Positions 11,560 through 56,645 of a stretch of 64,000 nucleotides of DNA are shown in pieces. The translations under genes and the position numbers were made by a program. The notes under the pieces were generated by a model, which saw only the letters and a program-made list of their open reading frames with translations, was not told the DNA's origin and did not search any database. Positions within the stretch are counted from its first letter, which is position 1, and every line of letters begins with the position of its first letter. The stretch is from Clytia hemisphaerica (Eukaryota > Cnidaria > Hydrozoa > Leptothecata > Clytiidae), in the NCBI GenBank assembly GCA_902728285.1, contig CACVBU010001171.1, positions 186,001 to 250,000 of the forward strand, in the 5' to 3' direction.

Positions 11560-12115
11560 AATACCATTAGGACCAAACTTTTGTCAGGGCAAAGCTATCA
11601 TGAAAACCATTTGGAAAATTTAAGTCAAAGTTGTTAATCAGTGATTCTATCCCAAGATATTGACATTCAAAGTTCCAAATTCAATACATCTGTACTCATG
11701 TGGAAGCCATATTAAAATGATAGTTTAATTTCAAACTTTCTGGTATCCTTAATCCATTTTAGGTAAAGATTAGAGGACTAGATCAAAAATTAAATGACTT
11801 TTTATGGTATACAAATCCTCTAAATGTCATGTACATAGTGGTCAATCATACTAAAATTATTTAGTTCAACTACATGTATACTTCTAGCCTGCTCTAAATT
11901 ATTTTAGTTTGATGACTAGCTGGTATAAAAAGAAGCTTTCCAAATTTAAATTTTCTCATTTTTATATGGCTTCCACAGAGTGCAGATGTCTTGAATTTGG
12001 AACTTTGGATGTCAATTCATTGGGATAGAATTACTGTTAACAACTTCGACTTGAATTTTATAAATGCTTTTCATGATAGCTATGCTCTGACAAAGTTTCA
12101 TTTTTTTGTGCCGGA
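11560..12115. mobile_element. Diverged long-TIR element
   Basis: The left arm (about 11580-11730) and right arm (about 11960-12115) are imperfect inverted copies; for example catgtggaagccatatta on the left faces atggcttccacagag on the right. Terminal bases have decayed, so borders are approximate. Confidence 0.65.
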
Positions 12116-12132
12116 ATCCCTTTAACGAAACC

Positions 12133-12179
12133 AGCACTCACCCGTTGACTAAAGTAAGCTTAGTCAACGGGTGAGTGCT
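12133..12179. repeat. Perfect 20-bp hairpin
   Basis: AGCACTCACCCGTTGACTAA at 12133-12152 is exactly reverse-complemented at 12160-12179, with a 7-base loop. It is GC-richer than the DNA around it. No flanking gene uses it as an obvious terminator or histone-type stem. Confidence 0.8.
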
Positions 12180-12448
12180 AGTTTGCTATTCAACGTAAAC
12201 AGGATTTTGTAGGTTCGCACTTCTCCTTTGTGTGCTGTGGGAGTGTCTTTGGAAACTTGATTTCCCTTGATCCCCTTACTCCGTTATGCTTCGAGAAGTT
12301 CCTTACTGAAAATTGAATTCCCTATCTTTCAGTTCGTGGTTTTAGGGTTTGATGCGAAAGTAACGAAACTGTATAAACCTTGAACAATTGGAATTGTTAA
12401 AACCCGTTAAGCCACTCGTACAATGAAAATTCATTTTCGCTGCAAAGC

Positions 12449-12617
12449 TTTAAGGCTTGGGGACACGAGAAGTTTTTTTCACGTTGGTGCAATGCATCCT
12501 ACCAACACAAGAAAAAAAGTGCGTGTCTCATTGTTTCGTTTTTTGTTTCATGGGGCAAAAAGTGAGGGGAATACCCAAAATGCGAAAAAAAAAAATTCTC
12601 GTGTTCCCAAGCCTTTA
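12449..12617. mobile_element. Short TIR element, AAGGCTTGGG ends
   Basis: The left end taaggcttggggacacgaga and right end ttctcgtgttcccaagcc are inverted copies with one mismatch. An 88-codon open frame that spans it is not a gene. Confidence 0.6.
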
Positions 12618-12994
12618 GAGTTTCACCAATTGTTTCGTTTTATTATTGATGAAAGCCATATGCTCGTTATACTCTTAAGTTCCAAATAAACGGGGGGAGT
12701 TGGGGGTTTGGAAAATTTTAAAAAGAGTACGTTACCTTTTCAAGTATGTATTTTTTGAAAAAATCTTTGTTTGTTTCTTCTAATTCTCGCAGGAAAAGTA
12801 TCGACATTGATTGTCATACAAGTCACTTCCAAAATTGTTGATAGTCTTTGCTAACTCAGTTTTCTCTATGGCGATAACAGACCCAGTACCCAAAATTCAT
12901 TGCCGTAGAGCGGAGGGGCTACGTTACATGTGGCCATATTTTGCGATCTTCTTAATTCAGATACTGCCTCAAAATAAAAAACTACCTTCAATGA

Positions 12995-13248
12995 TACACA
13001 TTTTTTTTATAAGAACATCTAACATTTTTGAAGCCTTCGGATGTTCATAACTTTTATAGTATTAGGCCTAAAAATGTTCTTATTTTCACCAATTTGTTGG
13101 TATTTTTGTCCATTTCCTTAAGAAATCGGGTGTTTTATAGACTACAAAGTCTTAGAAATGTTCTTAACTTGTTCTTAATATTTTGGGCATCGAACCCTTA
13201 TGTTCTTATATAGTTTGTTCTTATATAAACGTTTTATAAAAACGTGTA
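12995..13248. mobile_element. MITE, TACACG family, copy 3
   Basis: Starts TACACATTTTTTTTATAAGA and ends …AAAACGTGTA. Contains the family motifs aagaacat, gttcttaac and ccttatgttcttatat. Confidence 0.82.
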
Positions 13249-13703
13249 GATGATCGAATTATGTCATAACAACTTTGAACCGTTTTTATTGTGCTAGTTG
13301 AGAAGGTGATGGATATTAAATCAAATATTTGCGTACTTCGCACATTGTAATGATCATTTTCATCCGTATATCTCCAATTTCAATTCTTTTCTTCAATATT
13401 TTTTTCTCGATGCAAAAAAAATGCAGTAGGAAGACCTGTTTTGAGAACAGTTGCGAGATATTAATAAGGCGTTTTTTCAACTTCGTGATTGCGTGATCGC
13501 AGGAACCAACTTTGATCAACGTGATTTTTTTTGCGTGCTTGCGTGATTTGAAAGGTGGGGGGGGTATAGCTTCATTAAAGATATTTTTTCCTGACGTTAA
13601 CGATGTGAGGGTAAAGTGTGTTTCACTGTGTTTTTAGGACGGGCAATTTTGTGCGGAATAATGTTTAGCCTATTTTGCCATCAAGTTAAACATTGAGAAA
13701 ATT

Positions 13704-14034
13704 TACACGTTTTTTGTTTATTAGAACACCTAAAATTCGGCTGAGCCTGGATGTGCTTATTTTTTTAGAAATTTTCAGCCCGAAATGTTCTTAAATGCGT
13801 TCTTAATTTTCCAGACTACTCTAAATCAACAATATGCAAAATAAAGAGCACTTAAAATTGGTAAAATTTGGACAATATTTGATTCTAGATTTTAGAAAAT
13901 TCATCCCTAAGTTTGGTTAAAATTGCTTGAAAAGAACTGAGGCTGAGCATGTTCTTACAATGTTCTTAATTTTTCGACGAATTTCAGCCTCAATGTTCTC
14001 ATAGACTAGGTTCTAATAAAGAAAAAAACGTGTA
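13704..14034. mobile_element. MITE, TACACG family, copy 4
   Basis: Starts TACACGTTTTTTGTTTATTA and ends …AAAAAAACGTGTA. The interior repeats atgttctta. It is the longest copy in the window. Confidence 0.82.
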
Positions 14035-14139
14035 AGTCTCAATATAATCTGGAGCGGAGACAAAACCGGCTGTAACTTTTGATAGAATTCGAACAAGACG
14101 GCAGTTACGTGCTCGTTGAAAAGAAAATTTGAAGTGGAA

Positions 14140-14245
14140 TACATGTTTTTTAAAGAAAATTTTAAGAGAAATTTTTGAAGCCTTTAGATGTCCTTCACTT
14201 TTTGAGTTTTTTTGCCTAAAATGTTCTTAACATGTTTCTTTGTGA
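14140..14245. mobile_element. MITE, TACACG family, left-end fragment
   Basis: Starts tacatgttttttaaagaaaa and carries the internal motif cctaaaatgttcttaacatg. The right end is missing. Confidence 0.55.
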
Positions 14246-15001
14246 GAAAATTTCAAAAAATATTTATTGGGTCAAAAATACAGCTTAAAAATTTGTCCGG
14301 TTGACCATAATCAGGGCTCTTTTTTGTCGTATTTCCATGTTTTTAAAGTCAGTTAGTAATAAACCTTTCGATTGAATACAGAAAGATATTTAAATCTTTT
14401 TCAAGGTGATGATGTTCTATCTGTCGTCATTTTACATCAAATCATTTTCCAGATTGTTTTTTCTTTTTTTAAATAATGGTCCACTTCTGAACATCTTTTC
14501 AACGAGAAGAGCACCGTCATTTGATTCTATTTCTTTCAGAAGTTATAGCCTTTTTTTCCTCCTGGCAGATCATTTTGAGACAGACTTTAGAAATAAATGT
14601 TTAAATCTTAAATCGAGCTAAAGTGGATAGAGAGAGGATTAATCATGCTTAAGCTGATAAGCAGCTCATAAACTTATACTTTTTAAAGCATTAGGTTCTA
14701 GTTTTATAGAACGAATAGTTTAAGTATATTTTGTGAGCATTTAAGGATGTCAATGATGGTAAAGGCATCAAGAATGGAATATTGAAAAACCTAAGAAAGT
14801 TAGTTTTAGGAATTTTAGATAAGACTTTCATCCATTTTCAGTTACATCAAATCGAAAATCTACATTGTGATGGGAAATTATTAAATATACTATGGTGTGG
14901 CCTTGATATTTGTATTAAAATGATAACAACGCTTCTAGTTTAATCATGAACATAGTTTAATTTAAGGATAATAACAACTTAGATCTCTAAATGTAAAAAC
15001 A
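14246..15001. other. AT-rich spacer upstream of the membrane-protein gene
   Basis: No gene or repeat recognised. A promoter for the gene at 15002 would be expected here, but I see no clear core element. Confidence 0.4.
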
Positions 15002-15643
15002 ATGGAATTCAAATGGCGACATTTTATCAATTTGCACAAAGTTATGACACCCTTCGTGGTTCTTATGCTTATCTGGTGGTTTAAAACTCAAACCTTTGCT
15101 GCGTATCTTTACTTGGCTATGCATGGTACGTACTCTATGTGCTGGCTGATGAAAGAAGTCTGGTATCCCGATCCGAGCTGGATGCGACCTATATCATTGG
15201 TATGGTGCGTTTTAGGCTTCTTTGGAATGATAGCTTATTGGGCAGCACCTTTCATGATCTGTCGTGCAAACCATGTGCCGAGCAACTTGGCTGTTTTATT
15301 ATCAGTTTCATCATTCACTTTTGGTATGTTTTTCCACTATGGTGCTGACTGTCAAAAACATTTCACTTTAAAATTAAAGAAAGGTTTAATCACAGATGGC
15401 TTCTTTACTTTGACAAGAAATCCTAATTATTTGGGTGAGGTTTTGACTTATTTAGGATTTGCTGGTATCTCAGGTAGTATCGTTCCTTTCTTCTTATTGG
15501 CTATTGTTTTTGTTGCTTTATTTTACCCAAACATGATGCGTAAGGACAAATCAATGTCAAGACACGAGGAGTTCAAAGCATACAAAGAAAGAACTGGTCT
15601 TCTCTTACCATGCATTTGGAAGAAGAATAAAGATTCGAGTTAA
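15002..15643 (+). CDS. ICMT/PEMT-like (DUF1295-type) multi-pass membrane protein
   Basis: An uninterrupted 213-residue frame from ATG 15002 to TAA 15641-15643. It has about five hydrophobic segments (roughly residues 14-41, 64-88, 93-112 and 147-176, the last long enough for two). The C-terminal signature is GLITDGFFTLTRNPNYLGE (about residues 129-147) followed by MSRHEEFKAYKERTGLLLPC near 187-206. An Arg-[HN]-Pro-Asn-Tyr motif plus a later Glu/Arg-rich segment is the hallmark of the isoprenylcysteine methyltransferase / phospholipid methyltransferase / DUF1295 fold, which binds a cofactor (SAM or NADPH) at the membrane face. Substrate is unknown; ER membrane location is inferred from the family. 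Unlike the other genes here it has no introns, which could mean retroposition, transfer or simply a small gene. It sits alone among transposons and converges on KIF5. Confidence 0.88.
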   Translation: MEFKWRHFINLHKVMTPFVVLMLIWWFKTQTFAAYLYLAMHGTYSMCWLMKEVWYPDPSWMRPISLVWCVLGFFGMIAYWAAPFMICRANHVPSNLAVLLSVSSFTFGMFFHYGADCQKHFTLKLKKGLITDGFFTLTRNPNYLGEVLTYLGFAGISGSIVPFFLLAIVFVALFYPNMMRKDKSMSRHEEFKAYKERTGLLLPCIWKKNKDSS

Positions 15644-15762
15644 AAACAAGATTAGAACAAAAAATATTCGTCTCGACCATGTACATTAATTCTTATCCAT
15701 CAAATTAAGGTTTAAACATGAGTAACATAAATGGCTTACGTAAAGGAATGATAAGGGATTTC

Positions 15763-16183
15763 AGGGTCTCTACGGATTTTTTTCACCATTTTAAAGGTTT
15801 TCAAGTTTTTTTTTTGGCAAAATTGTAGTGTTTTTTCAAGTTTTTCTGGAACATTTTTTGGGTACTTTCAAGGTTTTTCAGAACTAAAATTAACTCAAAT
15901 AGTAGGATGTGACTGTGTTGACAAGTTGCATGAGAGGTTACTACCAGTATTTGGTGTAGAAAAAATGATTGTGTGCAAAGTAAGCAAAAAAACTTTTTAA
16001 GCTTTAGCATAGACCAAAACTCCAGTGATGACCCAGGCCAAAACAAGACAACTATACTGTCACAATCATGCATTTTCAAGGCTTTCAAGGAATTCTTTCA
16101 GATTACATTCACTTTCAAGGTTTTCAAGGTTGCTTAGTCCAATTTCAAGGTTTTCAAAGTTTTCAAGGTCCCGTAGACACCCT
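15763..16183. mobile_element. hAT-like element with AGGGTCTCTACGG ends
   Basis: Starts AGGGTCTCTACGG and ends CCGTAGACACCCT, with the perfect 7-bp duplication GGATTTC at 15756-15762 and 16184-16190. The inside has many copies of the octamer tttcaagg on one strand, or its equivalent near the right end. No transposase. It lies 120 bases past the stop of the DUF1295-type gene. Confidence 0.85.
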
Positions 16184-16620
16184 GGATTTCTTTAATTTTT
16201 TCATTGTGACCAAAATGTCCAAACCTTTTCACCTTAGCATTTTCTGAAGTAACGCAAGTTATTTATAAGATTTATGAGACTAGAATATGAAAATTGACTT
16301 ACCAAAATACATAAATCATCCAACGTTGATTGCGGGTTCTTTGTTGTTAGTCTTTGTAATGGTTAGGGCTTGAATTGTTGTATTTTTGGTTATTTCTATT
16401 TTTAGTTATTATTTGTATATCTAAAATAAAGTTATCATGTATTATTAGCAGTTGTATAAAGTATGTTGTCATCTGGGTATAACTGTGTAAATTAAAAAGC
16501 TAAAATGTAAATGTAATGTTATTTGAAATGTTACGATGCAATATCATAGTGTCCGAAAAAAAAGCAGATTAGTGCAGTCTAAATGTGCCAAAAGTCATTA
16601 ACATTGTGTACAAGCATGAA

Positions 16621-16903
16621 ACTTTGCACAATTGTAGTTTAGGGATCAAAAATGGATTTAAATCTCAGACCCAAAAAATTGGAACATGTTTGTGTATTTT
16701 ACAGACCAGAACAGGTTCCCAGGCTAAAATGAATTTTCTTTTCTCCAAAGTATGTCATATTACATACCGTTGGAAAGCATTTTTCATGCTCGTTTAGAAA
16801 ATGAAGAATGAAAATTTGAATTTGAAAATGAAGCCAAAAAAAGGTTTTTTGAAAAATGCAGAAAAATGACGTAATTGCCCCCTAAACTACAATTGTGCAA
16901 AGT
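16621..16903. repeat. 24-bp perfect inverted repeat around 235 bp
   Basis: The sequence at 16621-16644 (starting actttgcacaattgtag) is exactly reverse-complemented at 16880-16903. The borders do not show a clear target duplication, so I do not assign it to a transposon family. Confidence 0.65.
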
Positions 16904-17134
16904 CTCAGGAAGATAAATATCTTCTTGGGTTTTTATTAATATTGAATTCTCTTTTGCCTTCCGTAAGTGTTTTTTTGTGTATCTAAATCTGAAAGGGGGT
17001 AATTATCCGTAATATCATAATTATACTTTTTATCTCCTATTTTATATATTCAATTTCATTCTCTTTTATTGCATTCAAATTTTTCAGGAAAAAAATTAGT
17101 GTAAGTCAAATTCAAAATAGACAAAGTGTTGGTA

Positions 17135-17245
17135 TCAAGGGTACAAATTTTGCAGTATGAAATCTTTGATTTAGCACGAGCTAAAGAAATTTCTTTTGGG
17201 AAGATCTATCAATATCAAAGTCTGCTGCAAAATTTGTACCCTTGA
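17135..17245. repeat. 21-bp perfect inverted repeat
   Basis: Bases 17135-17155 (tcaagggtacaaattttgca plus g) are exactly reverse-complemented at 17225-17245. Probably a small foldback element. Confidence 0.65.
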
Positions 17246-17978
17246 CATTTTTAAGTAACTGAAAAAAAAACAACAACACAAAACAAAAACAAATAAAATA
17301 ATACATTTTGTAGCAAAATTTGAAGATTCAAATAAGATAAAGATAGCTTGACAATTGAAATTGTTTTTAAAGAAGATATAATAAATATAATAAAAAGTAG
17401 ACTATTTGTGACAAAAATTAAACATTGTTCTTGAAATATTTCAAAATTAAAGTGTCGAAATGAAAATAGACTTGAGTGAACAAAATTGAAATTTTACACA
17501 AATGAAATTCTTTCAAAAAAAATTCTTCCCAGTTTTAACATCGAAGAAAATAATGTCGTCTCCTGATTGCCCTTGTTCAGTCTTAACATTTTCTAATTTT
17601 CAACAAATCAATCATTATTTAAATTATTTTTTCTTAATTCTTGAAACAAAAAAGGATCTAATCGTTTTAAGTTTAAAAATCTTTTGCAAATTTCTTAAAT
17701 ATATATTTTTCTTGTGTTACCTTTAAAAAACTAATTGTCACGTGACCTTTCATCATTCTTCAACACGTGTTTCTACCAGCCAATCCACGCATGCGCATCT
17801 TAGAAATTATTCTTCAACAAGACTTATAATTCCTTGCAGAGGTCAAACAAGACCAGCATCCTCCATCCAATGGGATTAGAGTTCTAAGGAACTGAACAGA
17901 ACTTCTATTCTTCCACCCTAACCGATTGAGGTCATTCATTCATCTCGTCATTCCAAAATTCCTACAACAGTCATTTCG
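17246..17978. other. 3' flank of KIF5
   Basis: Lies just beyond the KIF5 stop codon on its strand, so part of it must be KIF5 3' UTR. The polyadenylation point cannot be placed by eye. The 74-codon frame at 17502-17726 is Phe/Leu-rich noise. Confidence 0.4.
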
Positions 17979-51247
<33,269 letters not shown>

Positions 51248-52202
51248 CTTTTACATTCCTGTCATAAATGCCAATTTCGTGTTACAGTTAACAGTTTCTC
51301 ATAAATAACTCTCATGATCAGTGGTTTCATTTTTCATTATGAATTGAATTATTTACGATCATTTCCTGATTGAGTATGTTTCCGTGTGGTGTCGTTTTTC
51401 TCATGCCAAGGTTAACATGATCTTTTTCTAAGTAAATTAAAAAGTAAACTATTGAGATCTTCAAACCTTTACCTTACTTACAAAGCTGAACATACATTAC
51501 ATGTATCATTTTGAAACTAAATTCATCTTGATGCATTTTCTCTTCCAAATTTTACAATTTTTTCGTCGTCTGCGAACTGGTTTCGTGGTCCGTAATGTTA
51601 TGTTTTGGAGATTATGCGCGGAAAAAGTGCGTTCATTTCTCCGGAAAGGGATTTTCAGAGAGTTTTCCGCGGGATGCTTTTTTAAAAACGCGTTTTAATG
51701 TACTATTTGGAAGCCCCCTATCATGAAGGGAAAAACCCATTTAGTAAAATACGGTACGTGAATTTCCTTTCGACTTTTAAGCTTTCTAGCGTTGTGTATT
51801 TTTCACTAAAATGCGGGTTTTCCTCTTTGTTTTGATTTTTGAAATCGAAACCAAATCTTTTTTTTACCACACTCGTTCACAATTTTACCTTTACCAGCTT
51901 ACACATTACAAAAGAAAATCAGTGAAGCTGCAAGATGGACTATGCAATAAAATAATATTAAAGGTATTATATACCAGACTCCCACTAACTTTTTCCAATC
52001 GAGAAGATGTGGACCTGACAGGGTCAATTTTTGGTAATTCTGGACAATTTTCAGGGTGGAAATTAGAACATTTTTGAATTTTTCGTCTATCTACTTTAAA
52101 GTCATTTTTGAAAGGGTCCCAAAATTTCCAAACATTAATATCTGACAGGGTCCACTTTTCAAACTCCAACGACACATCTCCCTCGCGCTCGGTCGTCAAG
52201 AT
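51248..52202. other. 5' flank of KIF5
   Basis: Upstream of the KIF5 ATG. It must hold the 5' UTR and promoter unless a further non-coding exon lies beyond. No clear element seen. Confidence 0.35.
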
Positions 52203-52433
52203 TACCGTAACTTGGTCTAATGTTGACATCCCTCTCCTCTAATTTCGACACCCTTTTTACCAGCTGAAATTTATAGAAAGGTTGAAACTGTTGTTCTTTG
52301 TTTAGTGGTCAGAGAGGAATAATTCTTTTTCAATCAGTGATTCAAGTTTTCATATTATTCCGGTCTCTAAAGAAGGGTGTCGGAATTAGATGAGGGATGT
52401 CAATATAAGACCAACTTACGGTAGTGCCCCCCG
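52203..52433. mobile_element. MITE, TACCGTAACTTGGTC family
   Basis: The left end taccgtaacttggtctaatg and right end taagaccaacttacggta are inverted copies of about 45 bp, with subterminal gacatccctc facing gagggatgtc. TA borders. Diverged partial copies at 48880, 50520 and 53320. Confidence 0.78.
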
Positions 52434-52485
52434 GATCGATTGATCCAATAATCGATAATCAGGATTTTAAGGGAGGCTTGATGGG

Positions 52486-52780
52486 TTGATTCTAGGCGCT
52501 GTGGTATAGTGGTCATTGACCTTGGTTGCTGCACAGGTGACTGAGGTTCGATTCCCACTCACAGCGGTTCACTTGGCAAGTGAATGAACCCTCGCCCGGG
52601 TCAACCCATACCATATATGTACCTTGCATGTACCTTGGAATTGGGTAGTCAGTCAGAGGTGCTGACAAGGCGCTCTTTGAAATGGTCTATAGTTACAATA
52701 TCTAATCTAGAGTATGATCCCTGCCCTGACAGAGCTTTGGTAATCCAATGCAACACAATAGCACCAAAAATATTATATTA
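52486..52780 (+). mobile_element. tRNA-derived SINE
   Basis: The 5' part is tRNA-like. Acceptor-type arms CGCTGTG (52497-52503) and CACAGCG (52560-52566) are exact complements. There is an A-box match TGGTATAGTGG (52502-52512) and a perfect B-box GGTTCGATTCC (52545-52555). The T-arm does not fold as in a true tRNA and an unrelated tail follows, so I call a SINE with an internal Pol III promoter rather than a tRNA gene. The 3' limit is uncertain; a fragment of a similar tail may be at 55258-55340. Confidence 0.8.
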
Positions 52781-55700
52781 ATAAGCTCTCTTGGTTGAAA
52801 TAAATTTTAATTTTAAACAAAAGAGTTTATTACTAATAGTATAGTGTAATCTTTGGTGAAAATTAGAAGTTAGTTTTGATAATTAGATTTTGATAATTTC
52901 AATTTTTTCATTATGACATCAAAAATACATCAATTTCATTAATGTATATCAGAATACACTTCTTTTGATGTAACGAGTAACGCTAAACAAATGCTATTGG
53001 TTTGCATTCAAGTTGGGCACTTTGTAACTAAGGCTAAGTTGGCTTTAAGATGATCGATCGGTTGATTGGGCTACAGTATTCCAAAAAAAAATTCATACAG
53101 GGGTATAGACAAACTTTTTTTCAGCAACCCCTTTTGAATAGATTTTATCCTCTGAAAAGTAAAATATTAAAATAAGGCTTGAAAATAACTACCATAACTT
53201 TGTGTAATACCAACATACATTGTCTAATTTTGTCATAGCAACTGGTATTTCAAAATGTTTTTGAATAAAATCTTATGAGTAAGCTGTTTAAAAAAATACT
53301 CTAACTACTTTCCATTTTCGTAGATGGAATTAGACAAGGTATGTCGGCATTACACAAAGTTTTAGTACTATTGATGCCAGAACTCCCTAAAAATTTCGAA
53401 TGGCCTCTGGAAGGGTCTGGGAAACTTTCAATGATCTGCTTTGAAAATATGAAAAGTGAACAAAAATCCTCGTAGAAAAGGTCACAAAAAAGCTCAGAAC
53501 CCCTGGAAAAGTTTGTCTGGATTAAAAACGGAATAGCCCATTGATCATGTGAAAAAAACCTCAAGATTTTAGAATAGGCCTTATTACCTATCTATTTTCG
53601 AAATCAATCAATCAATTGGTTATCAATTGGTCATCTATCAGAAAAAGTTATCAATCATATTAAGTCTGGAGAGTTCCAATGACCAACTTTAATTTATGTC
53701 CTTTTCTGTAGACAGACATGGTCCTATTATTGGTATGCAATTATTCTTTCTGGGGTTTTTCTCAATTAATTTTTCATTTTCTTTTACCACAACTGGCAGC
53801 ATTACTGACATCAAAATTGCCTAAACCAGAATATTTTTGAAATTATAAACAAAAAAATGCATTAAATGAGATCTGCAAGAAAGCATCTATTCTCAGTGCA
53901 CATATAGCCTACAGCGTAGCATTTTAAGGCTGGTTGTCTAAAAAGCAAAGTCAACTCTACCATTTCTAGAGAGGTTCATTTTTTATCTATAATGTGCTTA
54001 CCAATAAGAATACATTTAGTTACATTAACAACCAAACCGATCCGATTGGTTGAAACTTAAAATCATGATGTAATTGACCTTAATGAACCAATCAGTGCTC
54101 TGAAAAAGCTTTTGATTGTTAGGGGTAATTTTAGATTGTTATGGGTAGGTACCGTACACCTCACCTTGGCTGAGAAAAGAATCTTCAATTCATTAGAGAC
54201 CCCAATTAAAAATACTTTTTGTAGGTACTTTAATCAGATAATTTTTTTGCCAGATTTAATTTTTGTCTTTTTTGTAAAATAAAAACTTGTGAAAATAAAA
54301 CTTGTGATTAGGGACTCATGAATTTAAATCAACATGACATTTTTAAGATCAGGCTTTTTTGGCTTTCAGGAGTGTGTGAATTAGCTATTTGTAACAAAGA
54401 TTCCTAACTGATTTTTGGCTTGCTCACGAAATTAAATTCACAAGATGTATTTCAGGGAAAATTAAATTTAATAGACCTTTTGCTAATCACAATATTATTT
54501 TGACTCAAATAATTATCAGCAAAAACAGGAAAAAACAGGATTTATAGCTTGATATCGGATAAACCTCTTAGCACTTGATTTTATCTATATTGATTATGCT
54601 ATACAAGTGTCTGCACCTCAAGCTAAAAAGTACACATAACATTTTCCTGACTTTGTAACCTAATGTTTGTGTAATTTTAGAATTGGTTTGCGGATGCTTA
54701 GTTTAAGAAACATAGTAAGATAAAAATTAAAGTTTAAAATTAATTTTTGTCTTTTTTGTAAAATTAAAGTAAAATTAATTGGAAGTTTTTTGGAGTTGTT
54801 ATATAATGGTTTTGCTGCTATTTGGAGTGATAATAGAATTCGCAAAATATATACTGCTGGAGATGTCAAAAGTCATCCTCAAATAGATTAAAGAAGTTTG
54901 AGAAGTTTGAAAGGGTATTGTTCTGATTTCGTTCTCCTGGCCTTAAGGAAGAGAAGTGCCAGGAGTGTCAATTCAAGCTAACATGTGGCACAAGTCGCCT
55001 CACCATATTGTACAGAGAAAGAAAACTTATTGCTGAAAAATATCACCTGCGAAAACCCTTTTACAAAATTAACATTTAAAAATGCTGTAATGATTTCAAG
55101 TTTGCCAAATTTATCACTTATTTTCTTGTTAATATAATTTTATTTTATGTTAATCGTTACGTTTAAAGAGGTGCTGTAATTTCCAGGAAGATATTAAAAA
55201 TCAAATAAGTATTTATAAAAGTACAATAGAACAGTCAAATGCAGTTTTGTTCTATTGCATACAGATGTATGGTATTATTGAATTGGGTGCTGGAAGTCTC
55301 AGTCAGAGATGATTGTGTTGAGATGGGATAATTCTACATTGATAGTATTGATAATAATTTTTTTTTTAATTTTCATGACTGAATTATTTTTGTTAAATTT
55401 AGATATCTATTTTGGAGAAGAAACATAAATTGCATTTTTTATAAGACCATTTAAATTGAATTCGAATAAGAATTTTTAAGAATTCAGTTGGTTTAGGAAT
55501 GTGATTTATGAGAAATTCATGTTCAAAATCAAGAACTTAAAAAGTATAACTTCATCGTGTAACAGAAAATCTATCGTGTAACAGAAAATCTATAAGGAAA
55601 TTACATTGTTAGCGTGTGAGATAGTTATCAATATTTTGGTTAATTTGATTACCATTATAATATTAATACTGAAACAAAAAAAGCATATACAGTATTGTGA

Positions 55701-56580
55701 GAAAATTGAGACGTTTATAGAATGTAAAAATGAGAAAAAATGTGATACAGTAAAGCAATCTGTTCAAGTCTTGTCTTGTTATTAGGTTTTGTGTAACAAA
55801 ATAAATGATGTATTTGCTGAATTTGTAATCTGTAGAAATTCTTCATACATATGAAGGAAAAATATCGGATCCAAATATTTCTCAGTTATTTTATGTTAGT
55901 ATTTGTTGACGATTATTTGATAATACTGCTTTTTATGGTAGTCTTTTCAAATAGAAATACCTCTTATGTCTTTCTTGTTTATTTTGTGAAGGGCAAGTGT
56001 AGATTTGATTTTTAGAGAAACAAGAAAGAAGAGATATGTCATCTTGAAGGTGTTATTGTTATACGCTGGCCTATTGAAATCAATGGTATTAAGAATTCAA
56101 AATTTATATGAGTTTTGATTTTATAGATTGTGGACATCTTTACTTTTTTGATGCTTTAATTGTAGCTTTTGCGACTTAGCCTGGTTTTTTATATGTAGAA
56201 TTAGATATAATTTATGTTTTTTTTGCTTTATCGATCTTCAGATCACTTGAACTTTGTATTTGATGTCAATTTTGTCACACATGTGAAACCAATTATATCA
56301 TGCCAAAATTCAAGATAGCCTTTCCTTTGTGAGCCACCTTTCCTTATAAAGGAAATATCTCATGCGAAGTCTGTTCAATATAAATTGGTTTTCTATTTAT
56401 CATAAACCACAATTTTTATTACTCGGTATACTTCTTGGTATAAAATCTGGCTTGTAATCAGCCGCAACAAGTGTTTAGAAAGCTGTATTATTTGGATTAT
56501 CAAGGATTAAGAGAAGATCCGTGTACGATGCGGAACAATAATAGTTCTGATCGTTTAGACTTTTTAATATCCAAATGTTT
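52781..56580. other. AT-rich intergenic stretch
   Basis: The longest stretch with no structure I can name, apart from a diverged repeat near 53320 and a possible SINE-tail fragment at 55258-55340. No ORF over 90 codons and no splice-bounded exon found. Confidence 0.5.
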
Positions 56581-56645
56581 TAAAGGGGAATTGGGTACCA
56601 TTACTATGATACAAGAGTGTGGGTAGATTAGACAGACATTGTAAT

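Noticed and set aside
52497-52566. A functional tRNA gene
   Set aside because: The A- and B-boxes and acceptor pair are present, but the T-arm does not form a 5-bp stem with a 7-base loop, and a longer unrelated tail follows as in SINEs.
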